The position numbers were made by a program, and so were the translations under genes. Positions 17,216 to 26,342 of a stretch of 64,000 bases of DNA are shown here, in pieces (positions within the stretch are counted from its first letter, which is position 1; every line of letters begins with the position of its first letter). A model generated the notes under the pieces. It searched no databases. It saw only the letters and a program-made list of their open reading frames with translations, and was not told the DNA's origin. Source of the stretch: Microtetraspora fusca (GTDB taxonomy: Bacteria; Actinomycetota; Actinomycetes; Streptosporangiales; Streptosporangiaceae); assembly GCF_001570365.1 (NCBI RefSeq), contig NZ_BBYK01000042.1, positions 312,202-376,201 on the forward strand. Direction: 5' to 3'.

Positions 17216-17787
17216 TGATCAGGTGCGCGTGGGCCACCTCCGCCCCCGACTACATCGCCTACCACGACGAGGAGTGGGGACGGCCGGTCCACGGCGACGA
17301 CCGCGTCTTCGAACGCGTCACGCTGGAGGCGTTCCAGTCCGGCCTGTCCTGGCTGACCATCCTGCGCAAGCGGGAGAACTTCCGGGCCGCCTTCGCCGGG
17401 TTCTCCATCGAGAAGGTCGCCGCGTTCGACGAGTCGGACGTGGAGCGGCTGATGGGCGACACCGGCATCGTCCGCAACCGCGCCAAGATCGAGGCGGCCC
17501 TCGCCAACGCGAGGGCCGCGCTGGAGCTTCCCGGCGGCCTGTCGGACCTGGTGTGGAAATATGCCGACCTGTCCGCGTCGGCGCCGCCCACCCCCGCCGA
17601 CATCCCGGCGCAGACCCCGGCTTCCAAGGCGCTGGCCAAGGAGCTCAAGCGGAGCGGCTTCCGGTTCGTCGGCCCGACCACGGCCTACGCCCTGATGCAG
17701 GCCATCGGCCTGGTCAACGACCACGTGGCCGACTGCTGGGTGCGCGAGGAGATCAACGGCCCTCGAACCGCGGCCGCTCCTTGTTGA
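17212..17787 (+). CDS. tag: DNA-3-methyladenine glycosylase I
   Basis: This is a 191-residue protein of the Tag type: RCAWATSAPDYIAYHDEEWGRPVHGDD, FERVTLEAFQSGLSWLTILRKRENFR and GFRFVGPTTAYALMQAIGLVNDH with the family tryptophans and glutamates. It removes 3-methyladenine from alkylated DNA. The zinc-ligand cysteine and histidines of the family are partly visible (Cys5, His19, ...VNDHVADC). It overlaps the upstream DivIVA-like gene by 4 bp, and its last 35 bp overlap the convergent enoyl-CoA hydratase gene. Confidence 0.9.
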   Translation: MMIRCAWATSAPDYIAYHDEEWGRPVHGDDRVFERVTLEAFQSGLSWLTILRKRENFRAAFAGFSIEKVAAFDESDVERLMGDTGIVRNRAKIEAALANARAALELPGGLSDLVWKYADLSASAPPTPADIPAQTPASKALAKELKRSGFRFVGPTTAYALMQAIGLVNDHVADCWVREEINGPRTAAAPC

Positions 17788-18553
17788 GGAACGCCTTGGT
17801 CGCGGCCGCGTGGTCGGCCGTGGCCGCGCACTCGTCCTGCAGCTCCGCCTCCAGGTCGAGCGCGTCCGACAGCGAGTGCGTGGCGGCGTAGTCCAGCGCC
17901 CGCCTGGTCGCGGCGTACGCGCGGGTCGGGCCCTGCGCCAGCCGTACGGCCAGCTCGCGGGCGACGGTGAGCACCTCGTCGGCGGGGACGACCCGGGTCA
18001 CCAGGCCCAGCTCCAGTGCCCGCCCGGCGTCCACGGCGTCGCCGAGCAGGAGCAGCTCGCGGGCCCGGGCCGGGCCCACCAGGCGCTGCAGCGTCCACGA
18101 CGCTCCCGAGTCGGGGGCGAGGCCGATGCCGGTGAACGCCATGGCGAACTTCGCCTTGTCGGACGCCACCCGGAAGTCACAGGCGAAGGCGAGCGCCGCG
18201 CCCGCGCCCGCCGCCACGCCGTTCACCGCGGCGACGACCGGCTTGTCCATCGTCGTGAGCGTCCGCACGATCGGGTTGTAGTGCCGCCGGACCGTGTCGT
18301 CGAGGCCGCGGCCGCTCTCCAGATGCTCGGCGTGCTCGCGCAGGTCCTGACCGGCGCAGAAGCCCCGGCCCCGGCCGGTCAGCAGCACGGCGCGGACGGA
18401 CGCGTCGTCCCGGGCTCGCTCCACCGCAGCCAGCAGCGCGGACTTCATGGAGGTGGTCAGCGAGTTCATCGCGTCCGGACGGTTCAGGGTGATCGTGGCG
18501 ACACCGTCGCCGATCTCGTAGTGGACCTCGTCGGCGACGTCGTTGGCGGTCAT
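17753..18553 (-). CDS. Enoyl-CoA hydratase/isomerase family protein (PaaG-like)
   Basis: This is a 266-residue crotonase-fold protein. It shows ITLNRPDAMNSLT, the CoA oxyanion-hole segment GRGRGFCAGQDLREH and PVVAAVNGVAAGAGAALAFACDF, then FAMAFTGIGLAPDSGASWTL. The pattern CAGQDL with an Asp in APDSG is typical of 2-(1,2-epoxy-1,2-dihydrophenyl)acetyl-CoA isomerase (PaaG). The PaaX-type regulator 162 bp upstream on the same strand supports a link to phenylacetate metabolism, though the rest of a paa cluster is absent. Confidence 0.85.
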   Translation of the reverse strand: MTANDVADEVHYEIGDGVATITLNRPDAMNSLTTSMKSALLAAVERARDDASVRAVLLTGRGRGFCAGQDLREHAEHLESGRGLDDTVRRHYNPIVRTLTTMDKPVVAAVNGVAAGAGAALAFACDFRVASDKAKFAMAFTGIGLAPDSGASWTLQRLVGPARARELLLLGDAVDAGRALELGLVTRVVPADEVLTVARELAVRLAQGPTRAYAATRRALDYAATHSLSDALDLEAELQDECAATADHAAATKAFLNKERPRFEGR

Positions 18554-18715
18554 CGGATCTCCTCAGCGGTGGCCCCACGGGCGCCTGCACCGGGGGAAAC
18601 GAGGGGGAAACACGGCACGGCACAGCGGGCTCGCCGGCCACCTTCGGCACCGATCGGGACAGGACCCACGGCGGAGCCCAGGGGCGGGACCCGCGCGGGT
18701 CGTGATCGTCCCGGC

Positions 18716-19507
18716 TCAGCCGTACAGAGAGTCGTCAAACGTTCCATCCATGTTCCGATCGACGAACGCGACGGCGGCCGGCAGCAGCCGGGCGGCCTCC
18801 TGCTCAAAGTAGAGGCGGGCCTTCTCTCCCGGCCAGCCGGGGGGCAGCAGCTCGGCGGGCAGCCCCGGGTCGCGGAACAGGAAGTTGCGCCACCCGTGCA
18901 GCAGCCTGCTGCGCACCGCGAAGACCTGGTCGTCGTCGGCGTCGTCGGGCAGCGAGCCGACGAGGACCTCGGCGTCGGCCAGCCACTGCTCGTACGCCCG
19001 CGCGATGGCGCACAGATCCCAGGCCCGGGCCACCAGCTCGCTCGGGTCCCCGGCGAGGGTCGCGTCGAACACGTACGCGTTGATCCGCAGCGCGTCGAGC
19101 TCGGGGGAGGGGCGCGGGCCGATCCAGGTCGTCTCGGAGAGCGGCGCGTAGCCGAGGAACGCGAGGTCCGCCCGGAGCCGCTCCCGGCGCTGCCGGTCAC
19201 GGACAGGTTCGAGGACGAGCATGTGCCAGCGGCCCGACCAGTTCACCGGGCCCACCCGGTAAATGCGCGCCCCCGCCTCATCCAGGCGGTTCACACATTT
19301 CGGCGTCACCATATAGCCGGGGCCCTGCGGCAGCCGTACGGGGGCGAGCCAGCCCTGGCGGACCATCCGCGAGATCGCGGTGCGCACGGCCGGAGCGGCG
19401 ATGCCGAGCGGTGCCAGCAGTCGGACGAGAGCGGCCACGGACGCGCGCCCGCCACGGCTACGGAGATGGTCTCCGTACAGATCGAAAAGCGCGGCGCGGG
19501 CGTTCAC
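18716..19507 (-). CDS. paaX: PaaX family transcriptional regulator
   Basis: About 263 residues from the GTG at 19507; a TTG at 19543 would add 12. It has an N-terminal winged helix (FDLYGDHLRSRGGRASVAALVRLLAPLGI, AVRTAISRMVRQGWL), a central segment WSGRWHMLVLEPVRDRQRRERLRADLAFLGYAPLSETTW that marks PaaX, and the C-terminal helical domain with LLHGWRNFLFRDPGLPAELLPPGWPG. PaaX represses phenylacetate genes and is released by phenylacetyl-CoA. Here it precedes a PaaG-like gene, its likely target. Confidence 0.88.
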   Translation of the reverse strand: MNARAALFDLYGDHLRSRGGRASVAALVRLLAPLGIAAPAVRTAISRMVRQGWLAPVRLPQGPGYMVTPKCVNRLDEAGARIYRVGPVNWSGRWHMLVLEPVRDRQRRERLRADLAFLGYAPLSETTWIGPRPSPELDALRINAYVFDATLAGDPSELVARAWDLCAIARAYEQWLADAEVLVGSLPDDADDDQVFAVRSRLLHGWRNFLFRDPGLPAELLPPGWPGEKARLYFEQEAARLLPAAVAFVDRNMDGTFDDSLYG

Positions 19508-19689
19508 CCCACCCAGTGTGCTGTGCCGATGCGCCGCCGACAATGCATATCCGACGCCCTTTGATCGACTGTGCGGGGCATGGTCGTTACCTTTTTAAGC
19601 TCAGAGGCGGGATAATAGGCCATCACATCAAGACGTGAATATGTCGGCCACCCCCCGGGGCAGCCGGCGACGTGGGAAGGGATGCACGC

Positions 19690-19857
19690 ATGGCGGCGAT
19701 GAAGCCGCGGACTGGCGACGGTCCGCTGGAAGTCACCAAGGAAGGCCGGGGCATTGTCATGCGGGTCCCCCTCGAGGGTGGCGGCCGGCTCGTCGTCGAG
19801 CTCTCGGCTGATGAGGCCGGCGCCCTTGGAGACGCACTGAAGAAGGTGGTCGGCTGA
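19690..19857 (+). CDS. DUF3117 family protein
   Basis: This is a 55-residue protein. The start MAAMKPRTGDGPLEVTKEGR and the end LSADEAGALGDALKKVVG match the highly conserved actinobacterial DUF3117 family almost residue for residue in style and exactly in length. An in-frame ATG at 19672 adds six residues but is not the family start. Its function is not known. In M. tuberculosis a member (Rv1211) lies next to tag, in agreement with the local order here. Confidence 0.88.
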   Translation: MAAMKPRTGDGPLEVTKEGRGIVMRVPLEGGGRLVVELSADEAGALGDALKKVVG

Positions 19858-19936
19858 CTCCCAGCCGACCTGTTCGCTTTTCGGCCCTGGCGGCGGGGGT
19901 GATCCCGGTGCCGGGGCCGCCTTGTTGGAGGTGCCT

Positions 19937-21337
19937 GTGCCGATAGAGACCACGCCGACCTTCGTCACCGAGCCCGCCGCCGACGCGCAGTTCGTCGCCG
20001 TGCCGTTCGGACGCGATCTCGCTCCACCCGCGGATCTGCCGTTGCCGGTCGACGCGCTGCTGGCCCATTACGAGGCCAAGGGGGAACCCGGAGAGGTCGT
20101 CGAGGTCCCGGTCGCGCTCGGCTCGGGCATCCGCCGTGTTCTCCTGTACGGCGTCGGCGGGGGTTCGGCGGCCGACCTGCGGAAGGCGGGCGCCTCCGTG
20201 GCCAGGAAGGTCAAGGGCGGCGCGCGGGTCTGGATCCGGGTGCCGGAGACCGTCGATGCCGCCGCGCTGGCCGAGGGCGCGCTGCTCGCGTCGTACACCT
20301 TCAGGATCGGCGCCGTACGCACGCCTCCCGACATCGTCTTCGTCGGCGGGGACGAGGAGGCGCTGCGGCGCGGCGAGACGGTCGCCCGCGCGACGGCGCT
20401 GGCCCGCGACCTCGTCAACACCCCGTCGTCGATCAAGTCCCCGGCCTGGCTGGCGGACCAGGCGCGGCAGGTCGCCGCGAGCGTCGGTCTGGGCTTCCGC
20501 GAGGACACCGCGCTCGACGGGTTCGGCGGCATCCGGGCGGTCGGGCAGGGCTCGGCCTACCCGCCCAGGCTCGTCGAGCTCACCTACGCGCCCGAGGGGG
20601 CCACCCGGCACGTCGTCCTCGTCGGCAAGGGCATCACGTTCGACACCGGTGGCCTGTCGCTCAAGCCCGAAGAGGGCATGAAGACGATGAAGACCGACAT
20701 GGCGGGCGGCGCGGCCGTCATCGCCGTGATGGGCGCGCTGGCGACCGCCGGCGTCCCGGTGCGGGTGACCGGGCTCGTGGCCTGCGCGGAGAACGCGTTC
20801 TCCGGGTCCGCGCAGCGGCCCGGCGACGTCATCACCCAGTACGGCGGGCGCACCGTCGAGGTCCTGAACACCGACGCCGAGGGCCGGCTGGTGCTGGCGG
20901 ACGCCCTCGCCTACGCCGACGCCGAGCTCGCTCCTGACGTCCTGATCGACATCGCCACGCTCACCGGCGCGGCCAAGATCGCGCTCGGGCTGCGGCTCGG
21001 CGCGCTCTACGCGACCGACGAGCCGCTGGCGGCGGCGTTGCTGGCGGCGGGGGAGGCGACCGGCGACCGGCTGTGGCGGATGCCGCTGATCGACGACTAC
21101 CGCGCCGACCTCGACTCCGACATCGCCGACCTGGCCAACGTGGACCGGAGGATGTCCGGCTCGGCCGGCTCGGTGGCCGCGGCGCTCTTCCTCAGGGAGT
21201 TCACCGGCGGACGGCCGTGGGCGCATCTCGACGTCGCGGGCCCGGCGCGGTCGACCGCGGACGACGGCGAGATCACCAAGGGTGGCACCGGGTTCGGCGT
21301 CCGGCTGCTCCTCGGCTACCTCGCGTCACTGAGCTAG
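19937..21337 (+). CDS. pepA: Leucyl aminopeptidase (M17)
   Basis: This is a 466-residue protein. The GTG at 19937 is preceded by GGAGG at a good distance. The M17 two-metal signatures are present: VGKGITFDTGGLSLKP (Lys, Asp), MKTDMAGGAAVI (catalytic Lys and Asp) and NTDAEGRLVLADAL (the family signature with Asp and Glu ligands and Arg). It removes N-terminal residues from peptides in the cytosol. Its end overlaps the convergent methyltransferase gene by 12 bp. Confidence 0.93.
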   Translation: MPIETTPTFVTEPAADAQFVAVPFGRDLAPPADLPLPVDALLAHYEAKGEPGEVVEVPVALGSGIRRVLLYGVGGGSAADLRKAGASVARKVKGGARVWIRVPETVDAAALAEGALLASYTFRIGAVRTPPDIVFVGGDEEALRRGETVARATALARDLVNTPSSIKSPAWLADQARQVAASVGLGFREDTALDGFGGIRAVGQGSAYPPRLVELTYAPEGATRHVVLVGKGITFDTGGLSLKPEEGMKTMKTDMAGGAAVIAVMGALATAGVPVRVTGLVACAENAFSGSAQRPGDVITQYGGRTVEVLNTDAEGRLVLADALAYADAELAPDVLIDIATLTGAAKIALGLRLGALYATDEPLAAALLAAGEATGDRLWRMPLIDDYRADLDSDIADLANVDRRMSGSAGSVAAALFLREFTGGRPWAHLDVAGPARSTADDGEITKGGTGFGVRLLLGYLASLS

Positions 21338-21961
21338 TTTGACCGCGGCGAGGAGGCCGTCGCCGAGGGGCAGCATCAGCGGACGGAGCCGGTCGTCGGC
21401 GCGGACAAGCTTGCCCAGTTCCCGTACGGCGACGGTGTCCGGGTCGCGCTGTGTGGGATCGGCCACACGGTCGTCGCAGAGGGCGTCGCCGAACGCGACG
21501 ATCCCGCCGACGCGCAGCAGCCGTACCGACTCGGCCAGGTAGTCGCCGTACTCCTGTTTGGCGGCGTCGCAGAAGACGAGGTCGTACCCCCCGTCGGCCA
21601 GGCGGGGGAGCACGTCGAGGGCGCGGCCGCCGATCAGGCGGATCCTGCTGCCGGAGAAGCCGGCCTCCGCGAACGTCTTACGGGCCAGCCGCTGGTGCTC
21701 CGGCTCGGCGTCGACGCTGGTCAGCGTGCCGTCGGAACGCATGCCGCGCAGGAGCCAGAGCCCCGACACGCCGCAACCCGTGCCGACCTCGACCACCGAC
21801 CTGGCGTTGATCGCCGTGGCGAGGAAGCAGAGCGCCGCCCCGCACCCGGGCAGGATCGGGGGCGCTCCCACCTCGATGCTCCGCCGGCGCGCGGATCGCA
21901 GGATCTCGTCCTCGGGGACGAACTCCTCCGCGTAGGCCAGGCTGGCCGGGGTCGTCGCCAT
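21326..21961 (-). CDS. O-methyltransferase (Rv1220c-like)
   Basis: This is a 211-residue protein. ATG at 21961 is preceded by GGAGAGG; upstream codons in the frame look non-coding. The SAM-binding motif [19 protein letters not shown], the acidic end [13 protein letters not shown] and the Asp of [15 protein letters not shown] follow the caffeoyl-CoA/catechol O-methyltransferase layout with its metal-binding Asp. Genes of this type lie beside sigE in mycobacteria (Rv1220c). It is divergent from sigE with the ECF promoter in between. The substrate is unknown. Confidence 0.85.
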   Translation of the reverse strand: MATTPASLAYAEEFVPEDEILRSARRRSIEVGAPPILPGCGAALCFLATAINARSVVEVGTGCGVSGLWLLRGMRSDGTLTSVDAEPEHQRLARKTFAEAGFSGSRIRLIGGRALDVLPRLADGGYDLVFCDAAKQEYGDYLAESVRLLRVGGIVAFGDALCDDRVADPTQRDPDTVAVRELGKLVRADDRLRPLMLPLGDGLLAAVKLAQ

Positions 21962-22017
21962 CGGCCTCTCCTTCCCTCCTGCATTCTGTCGCAGCCTAGG
22001 GGAGTCGGGGTCGAACG

Positions 22018-22043
22018 GGAACTCACGCCACAACGGGGACGTT
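22018..22043 (+). promoter_or_regulatory. ECF-type (SigE) promoter upstream of sigE
   Basis: GGAAC at 22018-22022 and CGTT at 22040-22043 are separated by 17 bases, the -35/-10 pattern recognised by extracytoplasmic-function sigma factors such as SigE. It lies about 70 bp before the sigE start, so autoregulation is likely. Confidence 0.65.
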
Positions 22044-22112
22044 GCACGCTTTGAACGGTCTTTGTACAGACCGCTCGAACGCGGTGCGCAGGAAGGGGCG
22101 AAACCAGGCACT

Positions 22113-22751
22113 ATGGCTGTAGCGACGATCCTGCAGAGAGGACTCCCGGTGGACCATCACGACCACCAGGCGGACGCCCCCGTGTCCGACTGGACGCCTC
22201 CCACCTGGGAGGAGGTCGTCAGAACGCATTCCGCCCGGGTCTACCGGCTCGCGTACCGCCTCACCGGCAACGTGCACGACGCCGAGGACCTGACGCAGGA
22301 GGTCTTCGTCCGGGTCTTCCGCTCACTGTCCAGTTACACGCCCGGCACCTTCGAGGGCTGGCTGCACCGCATCACCACGAACCTCTTCCTCGACATGGCG
22401 CGCCGCAGGCAGCGCATCAGGTTCGAGGGCCTGGCCGACGACGCCGCCGAGCGGCTGCACGGCCGGGAGCCGTCCCCGGCGCAGGCGTACGACGACGCCC
22501 ACCTGGAGCACGACATCCAGGCGGCGCTCGACGCGCTGGCGCCCGAGTTCCGGGCGGCCGTGGTGCTGTGCGACATCGAGGGGCTGTCCTACGAGGAGAT
22601 CGCGGCGACGCTCGGCGTGAAGCTGGGCACCGTGCGCAGCAGGATCCACCGCGGGCGTGCCCAGTTGCGTGAGGCGCTGGACCACCGCGCCCCGGGGGCG
22701 AACAGGAACGGTGACCAATTCCCCCCTTCGTTCAGCAAGGAGGGTGCATGA
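22113..22751 (+). CDS. sigE: ECF RNA polymerase sigma factor SigE
   Basis: About 212 residues from the ATG at 22113; a GTG at 22149 is an alternative start. Region 2 shows [31 protein letters not shown] and [20 protein letters not shown]. Region 4 shows [28 protein letters not shown] and [16 protein letters not shown]. It directs RNA polymerase to envelope-stress promoters. The downstream gene overlaps by 4 bp (ATGA) and encodes a ZAS anti-sigma factor, followed by htrA and tatB, the same order as Rv1221-Rv1224 in M. tuberculosis. An ECF-type promoter is visible upstream. Confidence 0.92.
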   Translation: MAVATILQRGLPVDHHDHQADAPVSDWTPPTWEEVVRTHSARVYRLAYRLTGNVHDAEDLTQEVFVRVFRSLSSYTPGTFEGWLHRITTNLFLDMARRRQRIRFEGLADDAAERLHGREPSPAQAYDDAHLEHDIQAALDALAPEFRAAVVLCDIEGLSYEEIAATLGVKLGTVRSRIHRGRAQLREALDHRAPGANRNGDQFPPSFSKEGA

Positions 22752-23305
22752 GTCATCTTGGCGAGCGCGTTTCCGCGCTCATCGACGGCGAACTCGGTCA
22801 CAGGGATCGTGAGCGGGCGCTCGCGCACCTGACCTTCTGTGCGGACTGCCGTGCCGAGGTCGACGCCATGCGCGCGCTGAAGAGCCGGCTGCGCTCCATC
22901 GAGCCGCCCACCATGCCGGCCGACCTCACCATGTCGCTGCTGCGCATGTCGGAGCCGGGAGGGCCGATCCCGCCGCGCATACGGCCGTTCCCCGACCATC
23001 CGGCCTTCGCCGCCACCCGGCTGCCGTCGATGGGCATCGCCCCGGCGGACAACCGGCCCCGGCTGGCGGGCGGCCGTTCCGGGCCGGGACGGTCGAGCCG
23101 TACCCGCCGGGCGGGATATGTGGCGGTGGGGTTCGCGTCCGCGGCCGTGGCTCTCGGTACGATGTTCATCGTCGGCGGCACCGGGGGTCAGCAGACGCCC
23201 AACCCTCCGGTGCAGTTCGTCAATCCGCAGCAGAGAATCGCTCCACCGCAGACGAGCCCGACGCCCAGCCCGTCGCCGAGCTTGCGCACCCACCTCGCTC
23301 GATGA
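22748..23305 (+). CDS. rseA: Anti-sigma-E factor with zinc-finger (ZAS) domain
   Basis: This is a 185-residue protein. N-terminal ZAS domain: [20 protein letters not shown] then [14 protein letters not shown], giving the H-x3-C-x2-C zinc motif near residues 26-33. After a variable region comes one membrane segment ([21 protein letters not shown]) and a short Pro/Ser/Thr-rich outer tail. It binds and holds SigE. Its start overlaps the sigE stop (ATGA), which is usual for sigma/anti-sigma pairs. Confidence 0.9.
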   Translation: MSHLGERVSALIDGELGHRDRERALAHLTFCADCRAEVDAMRALKSRLRSIEPPTMPADLTMSLLRMSEPGGPIPPRIRPFPDHPAFAATRLPSMGIAPADNRPRLAGGRSGPGRSSRTRRAGYVAVGFASAAVALGTMFIVGGTGGQQTPNPPVQFVNPQQRIAPPQTSPTPSPSPSLRTHLAR

Positions 23306-23332
23306 CGTTCGAACGCAGGAGGGACCGCGCGC

Positions 23333-24595
23333 ATGACCGACGACACGGGCGGGTTCGATTCCGGCGCGTTCGGCAGGCAGGGGTGGCCTGACTTCCTCCC
23401 CGCCCCCGAGCGGGCGGCCGGGCTGGGGCCCGGATGGGGCCCTCCGCCGCCGCTCCCGCCCGCTCCCGTCCGTACGGCTCCGCCGACGCGGTTCTACCTC
23501 GCCCTCGCCGTGGTCATCGCGCTCGTCGCGGGCGCCGCGGGGAGCGTCGGCACCTACCTGCTGACGCGGCCGCCGTCCGGCACCGACCCGTCGTATCGGC
23601 TCAGTGCGGTGCCCTCCGGCTCCACCACGCGACCGCCCGACTCCGTCGCGGGGGTCGCGGCCCGGGTGCTGCCCAGCGTGGTCTCGCTGGAGGTCAAGGG
23701 CAACCAGGAGGCCGGGACGGGCTCCGGTTTCGTCATCAAGGGCGGCTACATCGTGACGAACAACCACGTCGTCGCGGTGGCCGCGCAGAGCGGAGAGATT
23801 CGGATCCGGTTCAACGACCGCAGGTCGACCACCGCGAAGATCGTCGGCCGCGACCCGAACTCCGACATCGCCGTGGTCAAGCCGGAGGACACCTTCGGGG
23901 CGCCGGAGATCACCCTCGGCAACTCCGACGGCGTGGTCGTGGGCGACCCCGTGATCGCCGTCGGCTCGCCGCTCGGCCTCAGGGGCACCGTCACCACCGG
24001 CATCGTCAGCTCGCTCAACCGCCCTGTGGAGGCGGGCGGGGAGACCGGCTCCGACTACGCGCTGATCAACGCGATCCAGACCGACGCCGCGATCAACCCC
24101 GGCAACTCCGGCGGCCCGCTCGTCAATGCGTCCGGGCAGGTGATCGGGGTGAACTCGGCCATCGCCACGCTGGGCAGCGGTGCGGCGCTCGGCCAGCAGA
24201 CCGGCAGCATCGGCCTGGGCTTCGCGATCCCGATCAACCACGTCAGGCGGGTCGCGCAGGAGCTCATCACGACGGGCAGCGCCCGCACCTCGCGGATCGG
24301 CATCACCGTCGACACGCAGTACCAGGGCCCGGGCGTACGGATCGCCTCCGGGACGAGCGGCGGCGAGCCCGCGGTCACGCCCGGCGGGCCGGCGGACAAG
24401 GCGGGCCTCAAGCCCGGCGACATCATCCTGGAGATCGACGGGCAGCCGGTCGACGACAGCCGCGAGCTCATCGTGACGATCCGCAACAAAGCCCCCGGCG
24501 ACCAGGTGAAGCTCAAGTTCCGGCACGACGGCGACGAGAAGACGGTGAGCGTCACCGTCACCGCCGCACCAGCACCCACGGCGCACCCGTCGTAA
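23333..24595 (+). CDS. htrA: HtrA/DegP-like trypsin-fold serine protease with PDZ domain
   Basis: This is a 420-residue protein. A Pro-rich cytosolic start is followed by one membrane segment (about residues 54-78), then an extracellular protease domain with the triad His145 (VTNNHVV), Asp178 (DPNSDIAVVK) and Ser259 (NPGNSGGP), and a C-terminal PDZ domain (GLKPGDIILEIDGQPV). It degrades or processes misfolded envelope proteins. It follows rseA by 27 bp. In mycobacteria the equivalent protein (Rv1223) belongs to the SigE response. Confidence 0.92.
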   Translation: MTDDTGGFDSGAFGRQGWPDFLPAPERAAGLGPGWGPPPPLPPAPVRTAPPTRFYLALAVVIALVAGAAGSVGTYLLTRPPSGTDPSYRLSAVPSGSTTRPPDSVAGVAARVLPSVVSLEVKGNQEAGTGSGFVIKGGYIVTNNHVVAVAAQSGEIRIRFNDRRSTTAKIVGRDPNSDIAVVKPEDTFGAPEITLGNSDGVVVGDPVIAVGSPLGLRGTVTTGIVSSLNRPVEAGGETGSDYALINAIQTDAAINPGNSGGPLVNASGQVIGVNSAIATLGSGAALGQQTGSIGLGFAIPINHVRRVAQELITTGSARTSRIGITVDTQYQGPGVRIASGTSGGEPAVTPGGPADKAGLKPGDIILEIDGQPVDDSRELIVTIRNKAPGDQVKLKFRHDGDEKTVSVTVTAAPAPTAHPS

Positions 24596-24614
24596 TAGCA
24601 GTCAGGTGCTATTA
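24593..24614 (+). terminator. Small hairpin at the htrA stop
   Basis: TAATAGCA pairs with TGCTATTA around GTCAGG (8 perfect pairs). The left arm includes the htrA stop codon. It is AT-rich and weak, and may slow read-through into tatB. Confidence 0.4.
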
Positions 24615-24651
24615 GTCTGAAACCAGCTGTTCCTGGAAGAGGAGATCACCT

Positions 24652-25011
24652 GTGTTCGGACTGGGTTGGCCGGAGATCCTGGCACTCGTGGTGATCGCAC
24701 TGCTGGTGTTCGGCCCGGAGAAGCTGCCGCAAGCGGCCCAGCAGGCCGGTCGTACGCTCCGGCAACTCCGCCAGATGGCCAACAACGCCAAGGCGGATCT
24801 GGAGTCCAACCTCGGCCCGGAGTTCAAGAACTTCGATCCCGCGGACCTCAATCCCAAGACGTTCGTCCGCAAGCACCTGCTGGACGACGTCGAGAACGAC
24901 TGGAACGCGTCGTCCGCCGCGGGGCCGGTCCCGGCGATGGCCGCGGCCCCGCCGCCCGGCGGCGAGCTCGGCTTCGGCGAGATCCCGCCGTACGACACCG
25001 AAGCGACCTAG
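24652..25011 (+). CDS. tatB: Sec-independent translocase protein TatB
   Basis: This is a 119-residue protein with a GTG start. N-terminal membrane helix FGLGWPEILALVVIALLVFGPEKLPQ with the Glu in the membrane and the conserved FGPE.LP hinge, then an amphipathic helix (AGRTLRQLRQMANNAKADLE) and a loose tail. The longer helix and the FG.. start favour TatB over TatA. It works in the Tat export machinery at the membrane. The place after htrA matches Rv1224 (tatB) in M. tuberculosis. Confidence 0.9.
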   Translation: MFGLGWPEILALVVIALLVFGPEKLPQAAQQAGRTLRQLRQMANNAKADLESNLGPEFKNFDPADLNPKTFVRKHLLDDVENDWNASSAAGPVPAMAAAPPPGGELGFGEIPPYDTEAT

Positions 25012-25056
25012 GTCATCTCTGACAAATCAAGCCCTGCTGCGCGGGCCGGATACGCG

Positions 25057-25085
25057 TGAGCCCGCTCACGGTGTGAGCGGGCTCA
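25057..25085. terminator. Bidirectional terminator between tatB and mrp
   Basis: TGAGCCCGCTCAC pairs perfectly with GTGAGCGGGCTCA around GGT (13 pairs). It lies between two converging genes and can serve both. Confidence 0.8.
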
Positions 25086-25097
25086 GGAGCGGAGAGG

Positions 25098-26237
25098 TCA
25101 GCGACCGCTGGGCGAGATGTCCAGCTTGAGCCCCTTGAGGCTGGTGGACTTCTTGCTCAGCCCTGCCGCGATCCGGCGCAGCTCGGCGGCGGCCGGAGCG
25201 TCCGGGTCGGTCAGCACCAGCGGCTTGCCCTCGTCGCCGCCCTCGCGCAGCCGCATGTCGAGCGGGACCTGGCCGAGCAGCGGCACCCGCGCGCCCAGGG
25301 TCCGGGTCAGCGCGTCGGCCACGGTCTGGCCGCCGCCCTCGCCGAACACCGGGATGCGCTCGTCGCAGTGCGGGCAGGGCAGCCACGCCATGTTCTCGAT
25401 GACACCGGCGATCTGCTGGTGGGTCTGCGCGGCGATGGAACCGGCGCGCTCGGCCACCTCGGCCGCGGCCTGCTGCGGGGTCGTCACGACGAGGATCTCG
25501 GCGGACGGCATCCGCTGCGCCACGGAGATGGCGATGTCGCCGGTGCCCGGGGGCAGGTCCAGGAGCAGGACGTCGAGGTCGCCCCAGAAGACGTCGGCGA
25601 GGAACTGGTGCAGCGCCCGGTCGAGCATGGGGCCCCGCCACACGACCGGGGTGTTGCCCTCGGGCTTGAACATGCCGACCGAGATGACCTTGATGTCATG
25701 CGCCACCGGCGGCATGATCATGTCTTCGACCTTGGTGGGCCGCTGGTCCACGCCGAGCATGCGCGGTACGGAGTGGCCGTAGATGTCGGCGTCCACGACG
25801 CCGACCTTGAGCCCGGAGTCGGCCATGGCGGCGGCGAGGTTCACGGTCACGGACGACTTGCCCACGCCGCCCTTGCCGCTCGCGACGGCGAACACGCGCG
25901 TCAGCGACCCCGGCTTGGCGAACGGGATCTCCTTCTCCGGGGCCCGGTCGCCGCGCAGCTTGGTCTGCAGGGCCTTGCGCTGCTCGGTGCTCATGACGTC
26001 CATGTCCACGTGGACGCGCGTCACGCCGTCGATCTTGGAGACGGCGTTGGTGACGTCACGGGTGATGGTGTCCTTCAGGGGGCAGCCGGCGACGGTGAGG
26101 AACACGCCGACGCGCACCACCCCGTCAGGGGAGATATCGATGCTCTTGACCATGTCGAGCTCGGTGATCGGCCGGCGGATCTCCGGGTCGTTGACCGTCG
26201 CCAGCGCCGCCGTCACCAATTCTGGGGTCGGTGCCAT
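25098..26237 (-). CDS. mrp: Mrp/NBP35 family P-loop ATPase, iron-sulfur carrier
   Basis: This is a 379-residue protein. The N-terminal MIP18-like domain (NDPEIRRPITELDMVKSI, FLTVAGCPLKDTI) is joined to an ApbC/Mrp P-loop domain with the deviant Walker A VASGKGGVGKSSVTVNLA, DADIYGHSVPRML, and the C-x2-C pair in PCPHCDERIPVFG for bridging an Fe-S cluster. It loads Fe-S clusters on target proteins. M. tuberculosis mrp (Rv1229c) lies in the same place relative to sigE. Confidence 0.92.
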   Translation of the reverse strand: MAPTPELVTAALATVNDPEIRRPITELDMVKSIDISPDGVVRVGVFLTVAGCPLKDTITRDVTNAVSKIDGVTRVHVDMDVMSTEQRKALQTKLRGDRAPEKEIPFAKPGSLTRVFAVASGKGGVGKSSVTVNLAAAMADSGLKVGVVDADIYGHSVPRMLGVDQRPTKVEDMIMPPVAHDIKVISVGMFKPEGNTPVVWRGPMLDRALHQFLADVFWGDLDVLLLDLPPGTGDIAISVAQRMPSAEILVVTTPQQAAAEVAERAGSIAAQTHQQIAGVIENMAWLPCPHCDERIPVFGEGGGQTVADALTRTLGARVPLLGQVPLDMRLREGGDEGKPLVLTDPDAPAAAELRRIAAGLSKKSTSLKGLKLDISPSGR

Positions 26238-26256
26238 GGATCCATGCTATGGAGTC

Positions 26257-26283
26257 GGTCCCTGTCCTCCGAACACAGGGACC
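26257..26283 (-). terminator. Hairpin between the DUF1003 gene and mrp
   Basis: GGTCCCTGT pairs with ACAGGGACC around a 9-base loop, 60 bp after the stop of the DUF1003 gene and 20 bp before the mrp start. A role as terminator for the upstream gene is likely. Confidence 0.55.
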
Positions 26284-26342
26284 GCTCATTGGGCGTGCCG
26301 CCGTGCCGTACGTGCCGGGAGGGGGCGGCGGTGTCCCTGCGG

